Shown here piece by piece: positions 45,255 to 54,460 of a stretch of DNA of 64,000 nt; the stretch's first letter is position 1, and the number at the start of each line of letters is the position of its first letter. The stretch comes from CAVSUZ01 sp963791885 (lineage in GTDB: Bacteria; Pseudomonadota; Alphaproteobacteria; Acetobacterales; Acetobacteraceae), in NCBI GenBank assembly GCA_963791885.1, contig CAWBUL010000005.1, positions 1,426,001-1,490,000 of the forward strand, read 5' to 3'. A program made the position numbers and the translations under genes. A model generated the notes under the pieces. That model had not been told where the DNA came from. It saw nothing but the letters and a program-made list of their open reading frames with translations, and made no database searches.

Positions 45255-48200
45255 CTATAGCGCCAACTCGTCGAGCAATGCCTTGGCCTGCTTCAAGTCG
45301 AGCGTGTCGAAGCCTTCGGTGAAGCAGCCGTAGATCGGCGCGAGAAGATTGCGGGCCTGCTGGCGCTTGCCCTGACCGCGCCACAGTCGAGCCATGCTGG
45401 TCGCCGCACGCAGCTCCCACGACTTTGCCTGCTGCTTGCGGGCAACGGCGAGGGCACGCGCGAAATGCGCCTGCGCTTTCGCCGCGTCGGGCTCGGGCGA
45501 CAGGAGTGTGATCTCGCCCGCCGTTCGGTGGATCTCGGCCTCACACCACGTTTCCTTGGTTGTTTCCACCGCTGTCGTCGCCTCGCCAATGCAGCGCCAA
45601 GCCTCCTCGAATTGCCCAAGCTCCGCGTGGGCACGTGCCAGGTACGGCAAATAGAGTGGCATCCAAAATGTTGCTCCGGTCGTCCGCCGTGCAGTCATCC
45701 CGGCGATCAAAATTTTGATGGCGTTTGGCGCTCTGCCGGCCGCGGCCAGTACGATGCCTTGGTTGATCATTGCGTCTGCCTGCCAAAACGAGAAACCTTT
45801 TTCTTCCGACAGGGCAACGAGCTCTTGGGCTTGCGCGGATGCCGCTGTGAGATTTCCGCAGAGGGTACGTGGTACCGTGGCGCAGTATAGAGCGTACAGC
45901 AACGTGGCGGCTTGATCTATCTCTCGCGCATTCTTGAGCGCGTCGTCGTTGTCTCTGAGCGCGGCCTCGGGATAGCCAAGTAACCACAGTCCCAACGACC
46001 GATAGGATAAGTTTGCCACCCCAACGTCTTGGCCGAACCGCGTCGCCAGCGGACGATGCTCGGCAGGATCATAGCGCGCGACCGCTTGATCCAAGTACCA
46101 CCGACCTTGCGCGATGTCCCCTGTAAGTACCTAGGGAAGTTCCAACGAGGCGATGCCCAATCATGAGCGGGGCGGTCGCCCTTTGTTTCTCTGCGAGCGC
46201 CAGGAACTCCGCCGCGAGGTCGCGCATAGCGTCGCCATTGAATGCCACATAGTTCGCAGCCCAGAAGCCGTAGAGAACGGAAAACAATAGCAGCGGGTCT
46301 TCGGGAGTCTCTCCGAGCGCTTCAGCGTGCTCGATCAGTAAACGAGCTCGTTCCATTACGGCCTTGGTTTCCGCCACGGCATGGCCTTTGGTGTGGATGA
46401 GCGGGGTTATGAGCGCGGCCTGTAGCTCGATCTGCTCGCGACGCCGTGTCGGCGTGCCGGGTAAGGTCGAAATCTGATTGAGGGCCCGGCTGAACTGGGC
46501 TGCGGCTTCGGCCAGGGCCGAGCGCATCAACGACTGCTGTCCCGCCTTGCCCCATAAACTCGCGGCCTTCTCGATCAACCCGGCCTCGGTGCAGTGATGC
46601 GCCAGGATCTCCGGCCGGCTCTCGGCGGTTTCGGCGAAGTGGCTTTCAAGGGCTTCGGCGATACGGGCGTGAAGTGCGCGTCGCGGCTCGCGCAGCAGCG
46701 TGCCATAGGCCCCGTCCTGCACCAGGGCATGCTTGAACAGGTAGCTCGCGTGCGGCGGCACGCCATGCCGGAACAGCAAGCCAGCCTGAACGAGACGGTC
46801 GAGCGCCGATCCCAGCTCCGCCTCGGGCTTGCGCGCCACCGACGCCAGCAGCGCATGCGAGAACTCCCGGCCGATAGCCGACGCGATCTGCGCCACCTCC
46901 TTGGCAGGGCCGAGCCGGTCGAGCCGCGCCATGAGCGACGCGTGCAGGCTTGCAGGGACCGCCAGGGCCGACGACGGAACGGCCGCAACCGCGCGTCGGG
47001 CGGCGCTGTCGCCCTCCGCCTCCAGCACCGCCTTCGTCATCTCCTCCACGAACAGGGGAATGCCGTCGGTGCGCTCGACGATCTCCGCTATCACATCCGC
47101 CGGCAGCTCCCTCTTCCCGACCAGGTGCGCGATGATGGCGACCGCTTCACGCTCCCCAAGCCGGTTGAGTGTCAAGCTCGTCACATGCGACTGCCCCACC
47201 CACGGCGCGTTGAACTCCGGGCGAAAAGCTATGATCAGCAGCACCGGGAGAAGTCTTTATTCGGTCGATCGTCCGACCAAACGCTTCCAGGCTCGTCGGA
47301 TCGATCCAGTGCGCATCCTCCAGGATCTCCAGGACTCGTTGCTGGCGTGCCAATGCCTGGAGTTGCGACAGTAGCGCTTCCAGCGTTCGTTGCCTGCGCT
47401 GTTCCGGGGTCAACGCGAGCGCGGGATAACGTCCGTCATTCGGGAGCGACAGCATCTCGGCGAGGAGCGCAGCATCCTCGGGCGAGGTCGAGGTCCGCGC
47501 AAGCAACGCGTCGAGCTTGTCGAGTTGCGCTTGCGGTTTGTCGTCGTAGGCCAGCCCGGCGGCGCGTTCCATCTGACCGATGATCGGGTGTAGCGCGCTG
47601 TCGGCGCGGTGCGGCGAGCAGAAATAGCGCACGCGCGTGTGCGGCTCGGCGGCGATGCGTTCCAGAAGCGCCGCCGTGAGCCGCGATTTCCCGATCCCCG
47701 CCTCGCCGGAGAGCAGCACGACCTGGCCTTCACCCGTCTTAGCCCTGGACCAGCGCCGAAGCAGCAATTCAGTTTCTTCTTCCCGGCCAACGAGGGTGGT
47801 CAGGCTGGTCGTGCGCAGGGCGTCAAAGCGGCTCTCCACGGAACGCGCCCGCAGCGCAGCCCAGACCGGCGCCGGCTCGGCGAAGCCCTTGAGGTCCCTG
47901 GGTTCGAGGTCCTTCAGCTCAAAGAGATTGCCGAGCAGCCGTCGCGTACTGTCGGCGATCACGACGGCGTTCGGCTCGGCGAGAGCTTGCAGGCGCGCCG
48001 CGAGGTTCGGCGTCTCGCCGACGACACCATGCTCCTGGGCTTCACCCGAGCCAATGAGATCGCCGACCACCACGAGCCCGGTCGCGATCCCGACACGCAC
48101 CTGCAAGGGAGCGCCGGCCGTGGTCGTCAGCTTCGGCACCGCCTCGACAACGGCAAGCCCGGCCCGCACCGCGTGCTCGGGGTCATGCTCGTCGGCCTGG

Positions 48201-48628
48201 GGATAGCCAAAATAGGCCAGCACCCCGTCGCCCATGTATCTGGCGACGAACCCGCCGGCCGTCGTGATGAGGTCGGCACAGCAGCCGCAGTATGCACCGA
48301 CGATCTCACGCATGTCCTCGGGGTCGAGACGAGCCGAAAGAGCGGTCGAACCGACGAGATCGCAGAACATGACGGTGACCTGGCGACGTTCGGCCTCCGG
48401 CTTGGCTGCGGATCTAGCGTCCTGGACAGCAGCCTCTGCGGCCGGCATGGCTTGTAGGGCGGCGATTGCCGCCGACAACCGGCGACGGTCGCCGACCATG
48501 CGGACGCCGAGATCCTTTAGGTCCTCCGCCGTCAGGCTCGGGAGCAGGTCGGCACCGATCTTGTTTTCGCGGAACGCCGGCTCGTACTGCTCAAGTCCCA
48601 GCTTCCGCAGCCATTCCGCAACGTCCAT
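45255..48628 (-). pseudogene. SAM/class III cyclase/AAA/TPR signalling protein, two frameshifts
   Basis: ATG 48628 starts MDVAEWLRKLGLEQYEPAFR, a SAM domain (1-65). A class III nucleotidyl cyclase domain follows (VTVMFCDLVGSTALSARLDP, YMGDGVLAYFGYPQADEHDP, VGETPNLAARLQALAEP), then an AAA ATPase (VLLSGEAGIGKSRLTAALLE, ILEDAHWIDPTSLEAFGRTI). Near 47248 the frame shifts by one base to continue VLLIIAFRPEFNAPW, and near 46130 it shifts again, to TGDIAQGRWYLDQAVARYDP and the TPR-like C-terminus ending ALLDELAL. Repaired, it is about 1,120 aa, a common layout in alphaproteobacteria. Either both shifts are base errors or the gene is dead. Confidence 0.8.
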
Positions 48629-48726
48629 GGCCGCCTCGCGGCACCATACGGCGGCAGGAACTGACCTCCCCCCGTAGCCGGGGGAACATACCGCTTTGCC
48701 TCGGGGGGATGCCACAGCGCGGGCGT

Positions 48727-48927
48727 TCAACAGGTCGGGGCTGAGCGTACCAGCCGATCGAACCGAGTTACCACCAGCACGTCGTTGACGTCGAGTGCAG
48801 CCAGCGCCCCGTCGATTCGGGACAGCTCCAGCGATTCAGTCCGCACAATTCTCTGTCCGCTTTCCACCCAAAGCTGCCGGGCGTCGTTGGGCCGCGATTG
48901 GCCGAACCGGAACAGCAACGTCGACAA
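48727..48927 (-). pseudogene. Serine resolvase fragment
   Basis: A 66-aa frame contains ESLELSRIDGALAALDVNDV followed by LVVTRFDRLVRSAPTC, which is the central part of a resolvase catalytic domain. The N-terminal serine motif and the DNA-binding tail are missing. It is a scrap of a mobile element between the cyclase gene and the RpiR gene. The rest of 48629-49095 shows nothing. Confidence 0.55.
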
Positions 48928-49095
48928 GCAGACGTTCGTTCGTGGGGATAGCCAGCGGCAGCCGCCGTTAAGTTTTATCTGACGCGCCGGGCCTACCTGC
49001 CGGCGCTCGTTGCCATCCGGCGATGTTTATCCCGATAGTGTCCCGCAAATGGGGGGGGCCGTGGAATGGGTCCACCGTAGCCGTAGGAGATCGAA

Positions 49096-49992
49096 GTGCC
49101 AGCCGCGCCACGCAGACAGGCGAAGCTGACCGATTCGCCGAACACCATTGTACCCGGGGGTAACACCTCGCGTAGCGAGCTCGACAGCCGGCTGCGTAGC
49201 AAGCGCCTGACGCCGGGACAACGACGGCTGGCGCAATGCCTGATCGAACGCAACGGAGAAATCGGCCATCTTTCCAGCACAGAGTTTGCCGAGCTCGCCA
49301 AGGTCAGTCAGCCTTCGGTGACGCGCTTCGCCAGGGCCATCGGATTCGATGGGTTCTTCGACATGCGCCGACAGCTGCGTTCCGGCGCGCCCATCGCCCC
49401 GTCCGCCACCGGATCCGCCGCAAACCGGTTTCAGTCTGCCGCCCTGGCAGAGGCCGCCAATGTCACCGAGCTGGCGCGCAGCCTCGACGCCGACAGCCTC
49501 AAAGCCATTGGCAAGGCTCTGGCAGACTCGCGACCGCTGGTCGTTCTCGGCCTGCGCGCATCGGTGGGCTTGGCCGAGCAGTTCTGCTATTTCGGCGCCA
49601 AGGTGCATCCGGATATTCGAATCACCGCGAACGGCGGCACGCTGATCGAGGACCAGATCGATCAAGCGGTCGCCGCCGGCGGGCGCTGCCTATTGGCCTT
49701 CATGATGCCGCTCTATCCCAGGGAGACGCTGAAGGCGCTGCAATACGCGAAATCGCTCGGGTTGGAGACCGTGGTCGTGAGCGACGCCACCTATGTCGAT
49801 CATGACAGCGTGGCCGACCGAGTGCTGACCGCGCGCATCAATTCTCGTCTCGTCTTCAATTCCTACGCGGCCTGTGCGGTCCTGGTCGGCGTGCTTCTCG
49901 ATGCCATGTGCGACGCCATGGCCGATTACGCGCAACAGCGGCTGGAGCAGAACGAACGCTCGTCCTCGCGGCGAAAGGTATTTGCTGGCTGA
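49096..49992 (+). CDS. MurR/RpiR-family transcriptional regulator
   Basis: GTG 49096 follows TAGGAGA. The 298-aa protein has an N-terminal RpiR helix-turn-helix (SSTEFAELAKVSQPSVTRFA, about residues 58-77) and a SIS domain (about 130-260; PLVVLGLRASVGLAEQFCYF, LLAFMMPLYPRETLKALQYA) that usually binds a phosphosugar or similar effector. It lies beside the divergent hut/hyu locus and is the natural candidate for its regulator; RpiR proteins also control amino-acid and opine catabolic clusters. The effector cannot be predicted. Confidence 0.85.
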   Translation: MPAAPRRQAKLTDSPNTIVPGGNTSRSELDSRLRSKRLTPGQRRLAQCLIERNGEIGHLSSTEFAELAKVSQPSVTRFARAIGFDGFFDMRRQLRSGAPIAPSATGSAANRFQSAALAEAANVTELARSLDADSLKAIGKALADSRPLVVLGLRASVGLAEQFCYFGAKVHPDIRITANGGTLIEDQIDQAVAAGGRCLLAFMMPLYPRETLKALQYAKSLGLETVVVSDATYVDHDSVADRVLTARINSRLVFNSYAACAVLVGVLLDAMCDAMADYAQQRLEQNERSSSRRKVFAG

Positions 49993-50008
49993 GCCGGGAC
50001 GGCCCGGG

Positions 50009-50554
50009 TCAGCCGCGGTGGACGGCAGCCGTGATGGCGTCAAGGTCTTCGGCGGTGCGGTGCGGGAATGCGACGCCGAGATTCCAAGGAAAGATGAAGT
50101 GGATCCAGCGGTGCATCCGGATGACATAGGTCATCATCGCGCCGGTCAGCGCGACGTAATCCTCCTTCGATTCGACCTTGTCCAGGGCGTCGGAATACAT
50201 CTGGCCGGTCGCGTGCATGCTGGTCAGGCCGAGATCTGTCATGAACTCGAAAACGTTGAACGTGCCTGTCAGGAACTCACGGGTGATGCGAACCATCGTC
50301 GGCACTTCCATGTCAGGATACTGCGACACCTTCAGGAAGCGATACATCACGTCCGCGCCCACCAGCATGAGGTAGGCCTCCAGGTGCACCAGCAGGCTGA
50401 ATGACTGGCGGCCGGTGCCGGCACCGCTGTCGATCACGCCCCAGCGGATCTTGCGGATTTCGTCGGGCTCATCGAGCCAGACCCGATCGATCTGACGCTC
50501 TATCTCAGCCTTCGCCTCTTGCCAGGAACCGGTAAACCTCTCGATGGCCGACAT
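50009..50554 (-). CDS. Helical protein, possible cucumopine-synthase C-terminal-like partner
   Basis: ATG 50554 overlaps the stop of the cyclophilin-like gene (TGATG) after GGGAGG. The 181-aa product is almost wholly helical: MSAIERFTGSWQEAKAEIER, FSLLVHLEAYLMLVGADVMY, PTMVRITREFLTGTFNVFEF, VALTGAMMTYVIRMHRWIHF. From memory it resembles the helical-bundle domain that follows the cyclophilin-like domain in cucumopine synthases. The coupling of the two genes makes a two-subunit version plausible. The family is my recollection, not a search result. Confidence 0.5.
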   Translation of the reverse strand: MSAIERFTGSWQEAKAEIERQIDRVWLDEPDEIRKIRWGVIDSGAGTGRQSFSLLVHLEAYLMLVGADVMYRFLKVSQYPDMEVPTMVRITREFLTGTFNVFEFMTDLGLTSMHATGQMYSDALDKVESKEDYVALTGAMMTYVIRMHRWIHFIFPWNLGVAFPHRTAEDLDAITAAVHRG

Positions 50555-50970
50555 CACGCAACCTCCCGCACATTGATTTTCACGATCGACCGGCGCGGCT
50601 GCGCCACCGTCTGTTGCCAGACGTGCTCGCCGAGGCGGCGCAGTGTCGGCAGATCGTCGTCCAGCACCTGGCCGAACTTGTTGACCGTGGCGGTCTCCGT
50701 GATCTCCCCGTAGGTCAGACAGATCGACTGGCCGGGCGCATAGAGATAGACGCTGCCGGGCGTGCGCTGGACCATGTTGTTGCGCCCGAGATGGACGATG
50801 CGCGTCGGCAGCCAGATGCCCTCGCCTGATACTACGACATGTCCCAGCACGCTACGCAGCGGCAATTGCGCGAGTACCTGTGCAATCACATCCGGATTCT
50901 CGTCGAGCAGCAGCCTGGCGCGGAATGCCAAGCCCACATCCGGGCTAGCGAATTCAAGGATTTTCGGCAT
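50554..50970 (-). CDS. Cyclophilin-like (DUF3830/cucumopine-synthase-like) protein
   Basis: I choose ATG 50970 (MPKILEFASPDVGLAFRARL) because GGGAGGA lies upstream; the longer frame from 51036 runs into the promoter. The 138-aa protein has the cyclophilin-like pattern FRARLLLDENPDVIAQVLAQ, LGHVVVSGEGIWLPTRIVHL, TPGSVYLYAPGQSICLTYGE and VLDDDLPTLRRLGEHVWQQT. DUF3830 proteins share this fold and the opine enzyme cucumopine synthase, which joins histidine and 2-oxoglutarate, is built on it. It sits divergent to hutH, so a histidine-derived substrate is an attractive guess. Function unproven. Confidence 0.6.
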   Translation of the reverse strand: MPKILEFASPDVGLAFRARLLLDENPDVIAQVLAQLPLRSVLGHVVVSGEGIWLPTRIVHLGRNNMVQRTPGSVYLYAPGQSICLTYGEITETATVNKFGQVLDDDLPTLRRLGEHVWQQTVAQPRRSIVKINVREVA

Positions 50971-51025
50971 CGGCGTGCGGCTTCCTCCCGTGAAACGTCC
51001 GCGCAGCGTGGCTGCGCTCAGATTG

Positions 51026-51075
51026 CATAAACTCATTCATAGACTGCCGCCGAGAAATAGTCTATACATAAACTC
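51026..51075. promoter_or_regulatory. Candidate operator in the divergent promoter
   Basis: Within the 242-base gap between the divergent genes lie two copies of cataaactc (51026-51034 and 51067-51075) and an exact inverted repeat atagact/agtctat (51039-51045, 51059-51065) spaced by 13 bases. Such symmetric sites are usual for RpiR dimers or tetramers. Binding is inferred. Confidence 0.45.
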
Positions 51076-51212
51076 GGCTCGCCCAAGAGGCGCGGCCGAC
51101 TGGGGTGTGATGCCGGCGTGCAATGTCAGCCGCAGGATCGCGAGGTGGCGGAGGGAGAGTTGGCCTATAGTATCGGTTTCGATCCGTTGTGCACGCGAGT
51201 TTGGAGAGGTCG

Positions 51213-52760
51213 ATGACGCAAAGCGTCCCACTTGTCCCCGGCGCCGTCGGGCTCGACACACTGCGGGCCATCTATCGCGGCGCGGCCTTCAATTTGGACG
51301 TATCCTGGCGCCCCTGCGTCGAGGCCGGCGCGCGGGTGATCGATACGATCGTTGCGAATGGCGATCCTATCTACGGCGTAAACACGGGCTTCGGCAAGCT
51401 GGCCAGCGTGCGCATCGACCGGCTCGATCTCGCAACGCTCCAGCAGAACTTGGTGCTGTCTCACGCGGCGGGCGTCGGCGATTCCTTGCCGATCCCGGTC
51501 GTACGGCTGGTGATAGCGCTGAAGCTTGCCAGCTTAGCGCAGGGTGCATCCGGCGTTCGCTGGTCGACCATCGTTTTCGTCTCGGCATTCGTCGCCGCCG
51601 GCCTGGTGCCGGTTATACCCGGCCAAGGGTCGGTCGGCGCATCCGGCGACCTGGCACCGCTCGCGCATATGGCGGCCGCGTTCCTCGGCGTCGGCGAGGT
51701 CTTTGCCCAGGGCGAGCGCATGACCGCCGAGCACGCGTTGGCGCAGGCCGGGCTGGAGCCACTGACGCTTGGCCCGAAGGAGGGCCTGGCGCTGCTGAAT
51801 GGCACCCAAGTCTCCACCGCCCTTGCACTCGGCGGATTATTCGAGGCCGAGCGCCTATTCCAGGCGGCCCTTGTCACCGGCGCGCTGGCGACCGACGCCG
51901 TACGCGGTTCGGACGGCCCGTTCGACCCGCGCATTCAGGTACTGCGCCGCCATCACGGCCAGATCGCTGCTGCCACGGCGCTGCGCGGACTGATGCAGGG
52001 CAGCACCATCCGCGCCTCGCACCTGATCGGCGACGATCGCGTGCAGGATCCGTACTGTTTGCGCTGTCAGCCACAGGTGATGGGCGCGGTGCTCGATCTG
52101 CTAGGGCAGGCCGGAGTTACGCTCAGCACCGAGGCGAACGGCGTGTCCGACAACCCGCTGGTCTTTACCGACACCGGCGAAGTGATTTCTGGTGGTAATT
52201 TCCATGCGGAGCCCGTTGCGTTCGCAGCCGACATGATCGCGCTGGGGTTATGCGAAATCGGGTCGATCACAGAACGACGGATCGCGATGTTGGTCGATCC
52301 GTCGCTGTCGGGCCTGCCCGCGTTCCTCACGCCGAAGCCAGGGCTGAATTCCGGTTTCATGATCGCGCAAGTGACGGCTGCGGCACTGGTGGCGGAGAAC
52401 AAGCAGCGTGCCTATCCCGCGAGCGTCGATTCGATTCCAACCTGTGCCAATCAGGAGGATCATGTCTCCATGGCAACGCACGGGGCGCGTCGGCTGTTCG
52501 ACATGGCCCGCAACGTCGCGCACATCATCGGGATCGAGCTGCTGGCCGCGGCGCAGGGTTGCGACTTTCACGCGCCGTTGTGCTCGAGTGAAAGGCTGGA
52601 ACGGGTGCGCGCGCTGCTGCGCCGTGAGGTGCCGCGTCTGCAGGAGGACCGATACCTCGCCCCCGACATGCAGCGCGCTACGCAGTTGGTGGCCTCTGGC
52701 GAGGTGGCGGAGGCGGCGGGTGTTGATATCCTGCCGGCCATCGCGGGTGGACGATCATGA
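51213..52760 (+). CDS. hutH: Histidine ammonia-lyase family enzyme
   Basis: ATG 51213 follows GGAGAG. The 515-aa protein has the self-cyclising Ala143-Ser144-Gly145 (GASGDLAPLAH) that forms the MIO group, Tyr54 in YGVNTGFG, His84 in NLVLSHAAGVG, VQDPYCLRCQPQVMG, GGNFHAEPVAFAAD and ANQEDHVSMA, matching the catalytic set of histidine ammonia-lyase. Some usual residues differ: KQRAYPAS where many HutH have KxLAHPAS, and KPGLNSG where NGGVNSG is usual. It deaminates histidine to urocanate, or a relative such as ergothioneine or N-methylhistidine to the matching urocanate. First gene of an eight-gene run. Confidence 0.9.
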   Translation: MTQSVPLVPGAVGLDTLRAIYRGAAFNLDVSWRPCVEAGARVIDTIVANGDPIYGVNTGFGKLASVRIDRLDLATLQQNLVLSHAAGVGDSLPIPVVRLVIALKLASLAQGASGVRWSTIVFVSAFVAAGLVPVIPGQGSVGASGDLAPLAHMAAAFLGVGEVFAQGERMTAEHALAQAGLEPLTLGPKEGLALLNGTQVSTALALGGLFEAERLFQAALVTGALATDAVRGSDGPFDPRIQVLRRHHGQIAAATALRGLMQGSTIRASHLIGDDRVQDPYCLRCQPQVMGAVLDLLGQAGVTLSTEANGVSDNPLVFTDTGEVISGGNFHAEPVAFAADMIALGLCEIGSITERRIAMLVDPSLSGLPAFLTPKPGLNSGFMIAQVTAAALVAENKQRAYPASVDSIPTCANQEDHVSMATHGARRLFDMARNVAHIIGIELLAAAQGCDFHAPLCSSERLERVRALLRREVPRLQEDRYLAPDMQRATQLVASGEVAEAAGVDILPAIAGGRS

Positions 52761-52788
52761 TGCCTCCCGCTGCTTCAGGAATTATCGC

Positions 52789-54453
52789 TTGACCCGCCTC
52801 GCCAACGCTCGCGTCGTTCGCGCGGCGCATGGGACCACGCTGTCCGCAAAAAGCTGGCTCACCGAAGCCCCGCTGCGGATGCTGATGAACAACCTCGACC
52901 CGGACGTGGCGGAGCGACCCGACGAACTGGTGGTCTATGGCGGCATCGGCCGCGCCGCGCGAGACTGGGACAGCTTCGACCGTATCGCCGCGACCTTGAA
53001 GCGGCTCGAGTCCGACGAAACGCTTCTGGTGCAATCCGGCAAGCCGGTTGGCGTGTTCCGCACCCATGTCGACGCACCGCGCGTGCTGATCGCCAACTCC
53101 AACCTCGTGCCGCACTGGGCGACCTGGGAGCATTTCAACGCGGTCGATCGCAAGGGGCTGATGATGTACGGCCAGATGACGGCTGGCTCCTGGATCTACA
53201 TCGGCAGCCAGGGCATCGTTCAGGGCACGTACGAAACATTTGCCGAGCTCGGCCGCCAGCATTACGGCGGAGATCTCTCAGGGCGCTGGATCCTGACCGC
53301 GGGCCTGGGTGGCATGGGCGGCGCGCAACCGTTGGCGGCGACCATGGCCGGCGCTTCCTGCCTCGCCGTCGAATGCCGGTCTTCGCGCATCGATATGCGC
53401 CGGCGCTCCAGGTATCTCGACTGCCGTGCGGACAGCCTCGACGACGCGCTGGCGATGATGGAACGGGCACGCAATGACCGCAGGCCGGTCTCGGTCGGCG
53501 TCCTTGGCAACGCCGCCGACATCTTCCCCGAGCTGGTGCGGCGCGGCATCCGCCCGGACGCCGTCACCGACCAGACTTCGGCGCACGATCCGGTCAAGGG
53601 CTATCTGCCGAAGGGCTGGAGCATCGAAGACTGGGAATCGCGCCGCGACACCGACCCGACGGGCGTGGCCCGCGCGGCACGCGCCGGCATGGCCGAGCAA
53701 GTCCGCGCAATGCTGGACTTCCACCGTATGGGCATCCCGGTCGTCGACTACGGCAACAACATCCGCCAGATGGCGCGGGAGGAAGGCGTCGCCGACGCGT
53801 TCGATTTCCCCGGCTTCGTGCCGGCCTATATCCGGCCGCTGTTCTGCCGCGGCGTCGGTCCGTTCCGCTGGGCGGCGTTGTCCGGCGATCCGGAGGACAT
53901 CTACCGCACCGACGCCAAGGTGAAGGAGCTGCTGCCGGACAACACGCTGTTGCACAACTGGCTCGACATGGCGCGGGCGCGCATTGCCTTTCAGGGCCTA
54001 CCGGCGCGCATCTGCTGGGTCGGGCTTGGCGACCGCCATCGGCTTGGCCTCGCGTTCAACGCGATGGTGGCGAGCGGCGAGCTGAAGGCGCCAGTGGTGA
54101 TCGGCCGGGATCATCTCGATTCCGGTTCGGTTGCCTCGCCGAACCGCGAGACGGAAGGAATGCGCGATGGATCGGACGCCGTCTCCGATTGGCCGTTGCT
54201 CAACGCGCTGCTCAACTGCGCGTCGGGTGCCACCTGGGTCTCGTTGCACCACGGGGGAGGCGTCGGCATGGGGTTTTCTCAGCACGCCGGCACGGTCATT
54301 GTCTGCGACGGCACCCTCAAGGCGGCGCGTCGGATTGCGCGCGTGCTGTGGAACGATCCGGCGACCGGCGTGATGCGCCACGCCGATGCCGGCTATGAGG
54401 TGGCGATCGCATGTGCGCGCAGCCACGGCCTCGATCTTCCCAGTCTGGGGTAG
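52789..54453 (+). CDS. hutU: Urocanate hydratase
   Basis: TTG 52789 is chosen: it gives the family start TRLANARVVRAAHGTTLSAK and has CAGGA upstream. The 554-aa protein shows SWLTEAPLRMLMNNLDPDVA, the NAD-binding GLGGMGGAQ (172-180), VTDQTSAHDP, PLFCRGVGPFRWAALSGDPE with the active-site Cys, and HHGGGVGMGFSQHAG. It adds water to urocanate using NAD as an electrophile, giving imidazolone propionate. It is very close to ordinary HutU. It follows hutH by 28 bases. Confidence 0.95.
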   Translation: MTRLANARVVRAAHGTTLSAKSWLTEAPLRMLMNNLDPDVAERPDELVVYGGIGRAARDWDSFDRIAATLKRLESDETLLVQSGKPVGVFRTHVDAPRVLIANSNLVPHWATWEHFNAVDRKGLMMYGQMTAGSWIYIGSQGIVQGTYETFAELGRQHYGGDLSGRWILTAGLGGMGGAQPLAATMAGASCLAVECRSSRIDMRRRSRYLDCRADSLDDALAMMERARNDRRPVSVGVLGNAADIFPELVRRGIRPDAVTDQTSAHDPVKGYLPKGWSIEDWESRRDTDPTGVARAARAGMAEQVRAMLDFHRMGIPVVDYGNNIRQMAREEGVADAFDFPGFVPAYIRPLFCRGVGPFRWAALSGDPEDIYRTDAKVKELLPDNTLLHNWLDMARARIAFQGLPARICWVGLGDRHRLGLAFNAMVASGELKAPVVIGRDHLDSGSVASPNRETEGMRDGSDAVSDWPLLNALLNCASGATWVSLHHGGGVGMGFSQHAGTVIVCDGTLKAARRIARVLWNDPATGVMRHADAGYEVAIACARSHGLDLPSLG

Positions 54454-54460
54454 AGCGGCC

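Noticed and set aside
46594..47583. 329-aa plus-strand reading frame
   Set aside because: Antisense shadow of the cyclase/AAA gene with no domain and no ribosome binding site.
52408..52788. Long N-terminal extension of hutU
   Set aside because: The extension overlaps hutH and is unlike any urocanase; the family start coincides with TTG 52789.
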